This document shows positions 38,522 through 45,684 of a stretch of DNA of 45,684 bases, piece by piece; the stretch's first letter is position 1; the number at the start of each line of letters is the position of its first letter. The stretch comes from Enterococcus lacertideformus (GTDB lineage: Bacteria; Bacillota; Bacilli; Lactobacillales; Enterococcaceae): contig JADAKE010000009.1 in the NCBI GenBank assembly GCA_015680865.1, positions 1 to 45,684 on the forward strand, given 5' to 3'. A program made the translations under genes and the position numbers. A model generated the notes under the pieces. It was not told the DNA's origin. It did not search any database and saw nothing but the letters and a program-made list of their open reading frames with translations.

Positions 38522-38756
38522 CGAGAATGAGAAACGGATGATGTTGAGTTATTCTGAATCACAAATAACAGGTTGGGTTGTGTAATAAAATCATTCTCTG
38601 AAGATAGTATATAACGGTTGATGTTTGAAATTTTTCAAAAAATTTGGTAGAAAAGGAAATTTTTTTAAAAAATGTGAAGAACACAGTTGTTTTTTGATAA
38701 CCAGACTTTCTTTTTGTGTTTGCTATATGTAAGGGGTATCGATCAAAAATAGGAGC

Positions 38757-38870
38757 TTGACTTTCTTTAAAATAGCTTGTAGTATACTCATTGGTCACCC
38801 TTTTAAAGGGTCAGAAGTTGACAGAAATTTTGGCTCCCTATTCTAATACAGAACAGAATAGGGAGCTTTG
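38757..38870 (+). promoter_or_regulatory. pyrG promoter and leader attenuator
   Basis: TTGACT (38757-38762), 17 bases, TAGTAT (38780-38785). The leader holds an intrinsic terminator GCTCCCTATTCT / AGAATAGGGAGC (38833-38866) followed by TTTG. In B. subtilis pyrG, CTP shortage causes repeated G addition at the transcript start, and the G run pairs with the CTCCC arm to block termination. The CTCCC arm is here. The predicted start reads GGTC rather than GGGC, so the same mechanism is plausible but not shown. Confidence 0.7.
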
Positions 38871-38923
38871 TTTATTTTCTGAGACTTTTCCTGCAGATAA
38901 AATAAGAAGGAGTTTTTGAACTT

Positions 38924-40534
38924 ATGACAAAATACATTTTTGTAACAGGCGGCGTAGTTTCATCGATTGGTAAAGGAATAGTTGCAGCTTCTTTAGGTCG
39001 TTTGTTGAAAAATCGTGGCTTAAAAGTAACTATCCAAAAATTCGATCCTTACATTAATGTAGATCCAGGCACAATGAGTCCATATCAGCATGGCGAAGTT
39101 TTTGTTACCGATGATGGTGCAGAAACGGATTTAGATTTAGGTCATTATGAGCGTTTTATTGATATCAATTTGAACAAATACTCCAATGTTACCACAGGAA
39201 AAATTTATTCTGAAGTACTACGTAAAGAACGTAAAGGGGAATGTCTAGGCGCAACAGTTCAAGTAATTCCTCATATTACGAATGAAATCAAAGAAAAAAT
39301 CATGCGTGCAGCAAAAATGACGGATTCAGATATTATTATTACCGAAGTAGGCGGAACGGTTGGCGATATTGAGTCTCTACCATTTTTAGAAGCATTACGT
39401 CAGATGAAGGCAGATGTTGGTGCAGATAATGTAATGTATGTCCATACTACGCTTATTCCTTATTTAAAAGCTGCTGGAGAAATGAAAACTAAACCAACCC
39501 AACATAGCGTAAAAGAATTACGCGGATTAGGGATCCAACCAAATATCTTAGTTGTCCGTACCGAACAACCAGTTTCACAAAATGTGAAGAACAAATTAGC
39601 GCAATTTTGTGATGTGGAACCAGAAGCAGTCATTGAGTCACCTGACGTTGACACACTTTATTCCATTCCGTTACTGTTACAAAAACAAGGAATGGATCGA
39701 ATTGTTTGTGAGCATTTGAAGCTGGAAACACCAGAAGCAGACATGAATGAATGGAAGCAATTAGAAGAAAAAGTGTTGAACCTGAAGAAAAAAGTCCGCA
39801 TTGCCTTAGTCGGGAAATATGTGGAATTACCTGATGCGTATATTTCCGTTGTTGAAGCATTGAAACACTCTGGTTTTTCTTTTAATTCAGATATTGAGTT
39901 AGATTGGGTCAAGGCGCAAGAATTGACAAAAGAAAATGTGGCGGAGCGATTAATAGAGGCGGATGGTATCTTAGTTCCTGGTGGTTTTGGTGATCGTGGG
40001 ATTGAAGGGAAAATGGAAGCGATTCGTTATGCACGTGAAAATGATGTGCCATTCTTAGGTATTTGCTTAGGTATGCAAATGGCATGCGTTGAAATTGCAC
40101 GTAATGTGGTTGGTTTAGAAGATGCAGCTTCAGCAGAAACAACTCCGAATACCTCAAATAACATCATCGACTTGATGGCAGATCAAGAAAATGTGGAAAA
40201 CTTGGGTGGGACATTACGTTTAGGACTTTATCCATGTAAAATCAAAAAAGGAACCAAAACAGCAGAAAGTTACGATGGAGCAGATGTAGTACAAGAACGT
40301 CACCGTCATCGCTACGAATTCAATAATAAGTACCGACAATCTTTTGAAGAAAAAGGATTAGTATTTTCAGGTGTTTCGCCAGATAATCGACTAGTTGAAA
40401 TCGTTGAATTAACAGATAAGAAGTTCTTTGTAGGTTGTCAATTCCACCCAGAATTGATTTCCAGACCAAATCGTCCACAAAAATTGATCAAAGGATTCGT
40501 TGGTGCAGCCTTAGCCGAACGTGCGGGCAAATAA
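38924..40534 (+). CDS. pyrG: CTP synthase
   Basis: A 536-residue enzyme that makes CTP from UTP using glutamine. The N-terminal synthase domain has [40 protein letters not shown] and [11 protein letters not shown]. The C-terminal glutamine amidotransferase domain has the nucleophile GICLGMQ and the HPE of [16 protein letters not shown] is present. AGAAGGAG precedes ATG 38924. In many relatives rpoE lies directly upstream; here it does not. Downstream, a TAAAATAGCTATTTTA palindrome (40624-40639) sits in an otherwise empty gap before fba. Confidence 0.97.
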   Translation: MTKYIFVTGGVVSSIGKGIVAASLGRLLKNRGLKVTIQKFDPYINVDPGTMSPYQHGEVFVTDDGAETDLDLGHYERFIDINLNKYSNVTTGKIYSEVLRKERKGECLGATVQVIPHITNEIKEKIMRAAKMTDSDIIITEVGGTVGDIESLPFLEALRQMKADVGADNVMYVHTTLIPYLKAAGEMKTKPTQHSVKELRGLGIQPNILVVRTEQPVSQNVKNKLAQFCDVEPEAVIESPDVDTLYSIPLLLQKQGMDRIVCEHLKLETPEADMNEWKQLEEKVLNLKKKVRIALVGKYVELPDAYISVVEALKHSGFSFNSDIELDWVKAQELTKENVAERLIEADGILVPGGFGDRGIEGKMEAIRYARENDVPFLGICLGMQMACVEIARNVVGLEDAASAETTPNTSNNIIDLMADQENVENLGGTLRLGLYPCKIKKGTKTAESYDGADVVQERHRHRYEFNNKYRQSFEEKGLVFSGVSPDNRLVEIVELTDKKFFVGCQFHPELISRPNRPQKLIKGFVGAALAERAGK

Positions 40535-40805
40535 CCCTAACAAAAAGAATCGAAAAAAAGAACATGTTTTCATAACAAACAAGTATAAGTTGGTTTTGTT
40601 ATTGTTTGTTCAAAAAGTAGCGATAAAATAGCTATTTTATTAATAATTATCTACATGTTCATTTTATTTTTTACAAAAATATTCTTGAAAACTTTCATTT
40701 TCATTGATTTTAGTAGAAAACTATGAAAATGTTTGGTAAAATAGGTATGTTGGTTAAGAATAGTCTTAACAAATTTAGTTTTACAAAACTTAGGAGGAAT
40801 TTATT

Positions 40806-41675
40806 ATGCCAGTAGTATCAGGAGCTGAATTTTTAAAAGCTGCTCGTAAAGGCGGTTATGCTGTCGGCGGATTCAATACAAATAATTTAGAATGGACTCA
40901 AGCAATTCTTGAAGCAGCTGAAGCGAAAAAAGCACCAGTACTTATCCAAACTTCAATGGGCGCTGCTAAATATATGGGTGGCTACAAAGTTGCTAAAGAT
41001 ATTATTTGTGATTTAGTGGAATCAATGAACATTACTGTTCCTGTTGCCATTCACTTAGACCATGGCGACTATGATGCAGCAATGGAATGTATCGAAGTAG
41101 GCTATACTTCAGTTATGTTCGATGGCTCTCACTTACCATTTGAAGAAAACTTAAAATTAGCGAAAGAAGTTGTCGAAAAAGCTCACGCTAAAGGTATTTC
41201 TGTGGAATGTGAAGTTGGTTCAATCGGTGGAGAAGAAGATGGAATCATCGGTAACGGTGAATTAGCAGATATTGAAGAATGTAAACAAATGGTTGCTACA
41301 GGTATTGACTACCTAGCATGTGGAATTGGTAATATCCACGGCCAATACCCAGAAAACTGGGCTGGATTAGCATTTGACCACTTACAAGCAATTGCTGATG
41401 CTGTAGGCTCAGATGTACCTCTTGTATTACATGGTGGGTCAGGTATTCCTCAAGAACAAATCCAAAAAGCAATTTCAATGGGTGTTTCGAAAGTAAATGT
41501 AAATACTGAATTCCAATTGTCATTTGCTAAAGCAACTCGTGAATACATCGAAGCTGGCAAAGATTTAGAAGGTAAAGGATTCGACCCTCGTAAATTGTTA
41601 GCACCAGGTAAAGCTGCAATCATCAAAGATGCAGAAGAACACATTGATTGGTTCGGTTCAGCAAACAAAGCTTAA
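40806..41675 (+). CDS. fba: Fructose-bisphosphate aldolase, class II
   Basis: A 289-residue zinc aldolase of glycolysis that splits fructose-1,6-bisphosphate. The metal and catalytic segments VAIHLDHGDY, VECEVGSIGGEEDG, GIGNIHGQYP, VLHGGSG and KVNVNTEFQ are present. Codon use is strongly biased, as expected for a highly expressed gene. AGGAGG precedes ATG 40806, and a GTTAAGA/TCTTAAC inverted repeat (40753-40770) lies in the leader. Confidence 0.97.
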   Translation: MPVVSGAEFLKAARKGGYAVGGFNTNNLEWTQAILEAAEAKKAPVLIQTSMGAAKYMGGYKVAKDIICDLVESMNITVPVAIHLDHGDYDAAMECIEVGYTSVMFDGSHLPFEENLKLAKEVVEKAHAKGISVECEVGSIGGEEDGIIGNGELADIEECKQMVATGIDYLACGIGNIHGQYPENWAGLAFDHLQAIADAVGSDVPLVLHGGSGIPQEQIQKAISMGVSKVNVNTEFQLSFAKATREYIEAGKDLEGKGFDPRKLLAPGKAAIIKDAEEHIDWFGSANKA

Positions 41676-41722
41676 TTCAAGAAATTAAGGCTAGAGGTTG
41701 TGAACACTGTTTATTCAGATTC

Positions 41723-41755
41723 AGAGAGTGAGAGTTTTTCTCACTCTCTTTTTTT
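41723..41755 (+). terminator. Terminator after fba
   Basis: AGAGAGTGAGA / TCTCACTCTCT (41723-41733 / 41739-41749) with a five-base loop, followed by seven T. Confidence 0.92.
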
Positions 41756-41959
41756 ATCCAGTAGATGTTGTGCTATTTATTGAGACAAATTGATTGTCGT
41801 GATACCTTACAATAAGTCTTTCTCATTTTTATAGCAATCTAAATTAAAAACCTCTTTATTTTAATGCAAAATAAGAAAAAAGAAACTCGTTTCTTTATTT
41901 CATCTATGATAAAATATAATCATATGTAATAAATTTGAACAATAACAAGGTGGAAATCA

Positions 41960-43234
41960 ATGAAAAAAATCGTAATTGAAGGAAATCGTGCATTAACTGG
42001 TGAAGTAATAATCAGTGGAGCTAAAAATAGTGCAGTCGCTTTGATACCAGCAGCTATTTTAGCAGATTCTCCGGTTATTTTAGAAGGCGTACCTGATATT
42101 CAGGATGTTCATTCGTTAATTGAAATTTTAGAGATCATGGGCGCAAAAGTCCATTTTTCAGAAAATGTCTTAGAAATTGATCCACGTGAAATTGTCTCTA
42201 TCCCAATGCCAAGTGGCAAAATCAATAGTTTGCGTGCGTCTTATTATTTTATGGGCACGTTACTTGGAAAATTTGGTGAAGCAGTGGTAGGGCTACCTGG
42301 TGGGTGCTATTTAGGCCCACGACCAATTGATTTACATGTAAAGGGGTTTGAAGCGTTGGGCGCCTCTGTTAATAATGAGCATGGTGCGATGTATTTGCGT
42401 ACTGAAAATCATCCATTACAAGGTAATCGAATTTTCATGGATGTTGTCTCAGTCGGTGCGACGATTAATATCATGCTGGCAGCAGTGAAGGCAAAAGGAC
42501 AGACTGTGATAGAAAATGCTGCTAGAGAACCAGAAATCATTGATGTCGCTACTTTATTGAACAATATGGGGGCAAAAGTGCGAGGAGCAGGTACCGATGT
42601 AATCCGAATTGATGGTGTGGAAAAACTTCATGGCTGTCGTCATTTTATGATACCAGATCGGATTGAAGCTGGAACGTATCTGGTATTAGCTGCCGTCGCT
42701 GGAAATGGGATCAAGATTAAAAATGTTATCTATGAACATTTAGAAAGTTTTATTGCAAAGCTACAAGAAATAGGCGTAAATATGACCATTAGAGAAGATG
42801 AAATTGAAGTATTTCCTTCATCAAAAAATTTAAAAGCAGTAAACGTCATGACTTATCCGTATCCTGGGTTTGCAACGGATTTACAGCAACCACTCACACC
42901 TTTGTTACTTATGACGCATGGGACAGCTGAAATCGTTGATACGATTTATGCAAAACGTGTTAATCACGTGCCAGAACTAGCACGCATGGGTGCAGATATC
43001 TCAGTTGAGGGGAATTTGATTATCGCTAATGGCCCAAATAAACTTCATGGAACAGAAGTGGTGGCTTCTGATCTTAGAGCTGGAGCTTGTTTGGTAATTG
43101 CTGGATTACTTGCCGAAGGAACCACAACCATTTATAATGTGGAATATATTTTACGTGGTTATGATCATATTATCGAGAAGTTGACAGCATTAGGAGCTAA
43201 AATTCAAATGGTGGAGGAAGTGGAAGCTGAATGA
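41960..43234 (+). CDS. murA: UDP-N-acetylglucosamine 1-carboxyvinyltransferase (MurAB/MurZ type)
   Basis: A 424-residue enzyme that transfers enolpyruvate to UDP-GlcNAc, the first committed step of peptidoglycan synthesis. The catalytic, fosfomycin-reactive cysteine is present in [14 protein letters not shown] (Cys116, Cys115 in E. coli numbering), so fosfomycin sensitivity is expected. [12 protein letters not shown] and [14 protein letters not shown] are also present. Low-GC Gram-positives carry two MurA paralogs; the location between fba and rho marks this as the MurAB/MurZ copy. It overlaps rho by four bases. Confidence 0.95.
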   Translation: MKKIVIEGNRALTGEVIISGAKNSAVALIPAAILADSPVILEGVPDIQDVHSLIEILEIMGAKVHFSENVLEIDPREIVSIPMPSGKINSLRASYYFMGTLLGKFGEAVVGLPGGCYLGPRPIDLHVKGFEALGASVNNEHGAMYLRTENHPLQGNRIFMDVVSVGATINIMLAAVKAKGQTVIENAAREPEIIDVATLLNNMGAKVRGAGTDVIRIDGVEKLHGCRHFMIPDRIEAGTYLVLAAVAGNGIKIKNVIYEHLESFIAKLQEIGVNMTIREDEIEVFPSSKNLKAVNVMTYPYPGFATDLQQPLTPLLLMTHGTAEIVDTIYAKRVNHVPELARMGADISVEGNLIIANGPNKLHGTEVVASDLRAGACLVIAGLLAEGTTTIYNVEYILRGYDHIIEKLTALGAKIQMVEEVEAE

Positions 43235-44526
43235 GTGATTATTTAACGATGGCAGAACTGGAAAACAAAACGTTAAAAGAAGTTTACAGTTATGCAAAAG
43301 AATTCAAAATTCCTTATTATAGTAAAATGAATAAAAAGGAACTATCCTTAGCAGTTATTCGAGCTCAAGCAGAAAAACAAGGATTCTACTATATGGAAGG
43401 AATTTTAGATATTGTCGGACAAGATGGGTACGGTTTTTTACGTCCTATCAACTATGGTCCTAGTGTGGAAGATATCTATATCTCTGCTTCACAAATCAGA
43501 CGTTTCAGTTTACGAAATGGTGATAAAGTTGCAGGGAAAGCACGTCCGCCAAAAGAATCAGAACGTTATTATGGTTTAATGCACGTTGAAAGCGTGAATG
43601 GCAAAGATCCAGAAGAAGCAAAAGAACGTCCACATTTTCCAGCGTTGACGCCTCTTTATCCACAAGAACAACTTCGTTTAGAAACAACCGCTCAACGACT
43701 TTCCACAAGAATGATCGATATTTTCTCTCCTGTTGGGTTTGGTCAGCGTGGATTGATTGTCGCGCCACCAAAAGCAGGAGAAACTTCTGTATTGAAGGAA
43801 ATCGCAAATGGTATCACTGAAAATCATCCAGATGTTGAACTGATTGTTTTGTTGATTGATGAACGTCCAGAAGAAGTAACTGATTTAGAACGTAGCGTTA
43901 AAGGAGATGTAGTCTCATCAACCTTTGATTTACAGCCACAAAACCATACACGTGTTTCTGAGTTAGTCTTAGAAAGAGCTATGCGCTTAGTCGAAGACAA
44001 AAGAGATGTAGTCATCTTAATGGATAGCATCACTCGATTAGCTAGAGCCTATAATTTAGTGGTACCACCAAGTGGTCGGACATTAAGCGGAGGGATTGAT
44101 CCAGCAGCTCTTTATAAACCTAAAAAATTCTTCGGTGCGGCGAGAAACATCGAAGAAGGAGGCAGTATAACGATCCTAGCTACCGCCTTAGTCGATACAG
44201 GTAGTCGTATGGACGATGTGATCTATGAAGAATTCAAAGGTACTGGTAATTTAGAATTACAGTTGTCTCGCGAACTTGCTGAGCGTCGGATTTTCCCGGC
44301 CATTGATATCAAAAAATCTGGAACTCGAAAAGAAGAGTTGCTGATGGCTGAAGAGCAATTAGATGAGATTTGGAAACTGAGAAAAAATATGACTGGAGAC
44401 TCTTTGGAGTATACGGAACAATTGATCCGATTTTTGCGAAAAACCAGAAATAATCAGCAATTTTTCAAAGAATTTCAAGATGTATCATTTAGTAAAAAAA
44501 ATCAAACCAGAAATCTAAAAAGATAA
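43231..44526 (+). CDS. rho: Transcription termination factor Rho with a mutated Walker A lysine
   Basis: A 431-residue Rho, the hexameric RNA-dependent ATPase helicase that ends transcription. The N-terminal region and RNA-binding cold-shock-like domain ([19 protein letters not shown]) are present, as are [26 protein letters not shown], and [21 protein letters not shown]. The Walker A motif reads APPKAGETS, where all Rho proteins I know have APPKAGKT. Codon 184 (43780-43782) is GAA instead of a lysine codon. This lysine binds the ATP phosphates, so ATPase activity should be lost. The frame is otherwise intact and of normal length. Start ATG 43231 overlaps murA. Confidence 0.95.
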   Translation: MSDYLTMAELENKTLKEVYSYAKEFKIPYYSKMNKKELSLAVIRAQAEKQGFYYMEGILDIVGQDGYGFLRPINYGPSVEDIYISASQIRRFSLRNGDKVAGKARPPKESERYYGLMHVESVNGKDPEEAKERPHFPALTPLYPQEQLRLETTAQRLSTRMIDIFSPVGFGQRGLIVAPPKAGETSVLKEIANGITENHPDVELIVLLIDERPEEVTDLERSVKGDVVSSTFDLQPQNHTRVSELVLERAMRLVEDKRDVVILMDSITRLARAYNLVVPPSGRTLSGGIDPAALYKPKKFFGAARNIEEGGSITILATALVDTGSRMDDVIYEEFKGTGNLELQLSRELAERRIFPAIDIKKSGTRKEELLMAEEQLDEIWKLRKNMTGDSLEYTEQLIRFLRKTRNNQQFFKEFQDVSFSKKNQTRNLKR

Positions 44527-44555
44527 TTGCAACGTTATTAGAAACATGGTAAGAT
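44527..44555 (+). promoter_or_regulatory. Promoter of rpmE2
   Basis: TTGCAA (44527-44532) begins at the base after the rho stop; 17 bases on is TAAGAT (44550-44555). It gives rpmE2 its own transcript. Confidence 0.65.
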
Positions 44556-44624
44556 GTTACTGTTGTATATCGACAAATCAACTCTGGTTCAGCAAATGGA
44601 TCAGGGCAAAGGAGCGAAAAAAGC

Positions 44625-44888
44625 ATGAAAGAAAACATCCATCCAGATTATCATCCAGTTGTATTCATGGACTCAACTACTGGTTTCAAATTCTTGTCAG
44701 GTTCAACAAAGACTTCACAAGAAACTGTTGAGTGGGAAGACGGTAATACATACCCAGTCATCCGTGTCGAAGTTACTTCTGACTCACATCCATTTTACAC
44801 TGGACGTCAAAAATTTACACAAGCAGACGGACGTGTGGACCGTTTCAACAAAAAATACGGTCTCAAAGACGCAAACGCTGCGGAATAA
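44625..44888 (+). CDS. rpmE2: Ribosomal protein L31 type B
   Basis: An 87-residue L31 of the zinc-free type: [28 protein letters not shown] with no CxxC pairs, ending in [17 protein letters not shown]. It follows rho as in many Firmicutes. GGAGCG precedes ATG 44625. A clean terminator follows. Confidence 0.96.
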   Translation: MKENIHPDYHPVVFMDSTTGFKFLSGSTKTSQETVEWEDGNTYPVIRVEVTSDSHPFYTGRQKFTQADGRVDRFNKKYGLKDANAAE

Positions 44889-44915
44889 TCAAAACATTGT
44901 TAAATCAAGGTTTAG

Positions 44916-44947
44916 CAGACTATCTTTTACGGATAGTCTGTTTTTTT
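44916..44947 (+). terminator. Terminator after rpmE2
   Basis: CAGACTATC / GATAGTCTG (44916-44924 / 44932-44940) followed by seven T. Confidence 0.92.
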
Positions 44948-45250
44948 GCGTTTTGTCCATACCAATTGATTCTGGATATTCTTTGGAATCATCCATGAAA
45001 TCCGCAAAATGATTTGCCGTTTCTTCTGTTTGTCTTCTTGTGACGTGGCGTAGATATCCATATAGTGGTTTTAATATCTGTGTGACCTAACCGAACTTGA
45101 ACTTCTTTGAGCGATGCACGGGATTCAAAAGACTACAATGCGTGTGCCGAAAGTTGTGAGGTGTACGTTTTAAGTTTAATGATTTTCAAGTTGTGATTAA
45201 CATAGTCTAAATAAAGCGTTTTATTTTCTTCTGACGAAAATAAAAGTTGT
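44948..45250 (-). pseudogene. Phage-type tyrosine integrase, C-terminal remnant
   Basis: On the minus strand, pieces in shifting frames read ENKTLYLDYVNHNLKIIKLKRTPHNFRHTHC, then ESRASLKEVQVRLGHTDIKTT, then MDIYA, then VTRRQTEETANHFADFMD. These are the catalytic blocks of Lactobacillales phage integrases (R in FRHTH, H in LGHTD, Y in DIY). At least three frameshifts are needed and the N-terminal two thirds is gone. It marks a former prophage or island end next to rpmE2. It abuts the rpmE2 terminator, and its true 3' end is unclear. Confidence 0.8.
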
Positions 45251-45473
45251 ATTAATGTGTGATGTGTGTGTTACACTCAAATTGCTCATATATGATCATG
45301 ATTAGAAAAATAGGACAATAACTATAACAGGAAAAGTAGCAGTAACGCCAGTAAAATGAAATTATAAGTGATTTTTTTTTGTGATTTTATTCTCAAATTC
45401 AATCCGCAAAGTAAACACAATGAATCAACAAATTGTAGAGACTATTTTTCTATCACTTCAGGGAGGAAAAATT

Positions 45474-45684
45474 ATGGAAAAAATTACATCTAACACAGCA
45501 GTAGCTAATAACGCGATTATAGCAGTTAAATCTGTCACGATTAGTAAATGTACACAGATTCCTGTTGGAAAAAGTACGGTTTCAGGATTGAAAACAGGCG
45601 TTTCTGTGAGCAATCAATTAATATCTGATTTGGAACAATTGGTTACTTGTATGAAAGATCAAAGTGATAGGTTTCCTAAGTTGG
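45474..45684 (+). CDS. Probable type VII secretion substrate, TIGR04197-like (partial)
   Basis: The gene starts at ATG 45474 after GGGAGG and runs off the window; 70 residues are visible. MEKITSNTAVANNAIIAVKS, then the TVSGLKTGVSVSNQL region, match the style of the small helical TIGR04197 (SACOL2603-type) effectors found with type VII secretion genes and LXG toxins in Firmicutes. Two cysteines are unusual for such proteins. The assignment rests on pattern memory from a partial protein. The 45251-45473 spacer is AT-rich and shows no other gene. Confidence 0.5.
   Translation, partial: MEKITSNTAVANNAIIAVKSVTISKCTQIPVGKSTVSGLKTGVSVSNQLISDLEQLVTCMKDQSDRFPKL

Noticed and set aside
38559..38798. 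79-codon minus-strand frame before pyrG
   Set aside because: It overlaps the pyrG promoter, has phenylalanine/lysine-rich low-complexity content and no binding site. It does not explain the orphan terminator.

Overview
The window reads as a chromosomal segment of a low-GC Gram-positive coccus of the Enterococcaceae. Supporting evidence: the rrn tail with tRNA-Asn(GUU), enterococcal-type Rex, an EzrA, an EfrA/EfrB-like exporter pair, rpoY-rnjA, glnR-glnA, and the Firmicutes order pyrG-fba-murA-rho-rpmE2. The intergenic repeats resemble those I know from Enterococcus, so an Enterococcus is most likely. The load of broken genes would also fit a reduced relative such as Melissococcus. The species cannot be fixed from this sequence alone.

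Layout. 1-713: end of an rRNA operon (23S 3' end, 5S, tRNA-Asn). 1.3-8.1 kb: pepC, a dead fructosamine-kinase-like gene, acyl-ACP thioesterase, convergent asparaginase, DUF72, a frameshifted Cof-type HAD phosphatase and a MazG-like protein. 8.2-13.9 kb: ezrA, the nifS-thiI pair for tRNA 4-thiouridine, and rex. 14.6-17.8 kb: an unrecognised large coiled-coil-type gene, now broken by several lesions. 17.9-23.9 kb: T-box-controlled valS, then folC, a HAD phosphatase and radC. 24.1-27.2 kb: a cold-shock gene, a gene-poor stretch with a dispersed repeat, and rpoY-rnjA on the minus strand with a structured leader. 27.5-31.0 kb: a heterodimeric ABC exporter whose second half carries a stop. 31.5-33.4 kb: gamma-carbonic-anhydrase-like protein, CtsR-controlled clpP (minus) and a small membrane protein. 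33.6-38.2 kb: glycerophosphodiesterase relic, miaA, broken hflX, glnR, and a glnA with an internal deletion. 38.7-44.9 kb: pyrG, fba, murA, rho, rpmE2. 44.9-45.7 kb: a decayed phage-type integrase and the start of a probable type VII secretion substrate.

The main result of the hunt is that this housekeeping region is decaying. I see nonsense mutations (fructosamine-kinase-like gene, efrB, hflX), homopolymer frameshifts (Cof HAD, the 14.6-17.8 kb gene), and large deletions (glycerophosphodiesterase, integrase). Two lesions leave the frame open and would be missed by ordinary annotation. glnA lacks about 31 codons, including the GGYF active-site loop. rho has glutamate in place of the invariant Walker A lysine. 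HflX also has a P-loop glycine changed to cysteine, and the 5S gene differs at normally conserved positions. Sequencing error could explain single-base cases, but not the glnA, glycerophosphodiesterase and integrase deletions. I found no clear new defence or biosynthetic system. The least explained objects are the 14.6-17.8 kb gene, the rpoY-rnjA leader and two dispersed repeat families.
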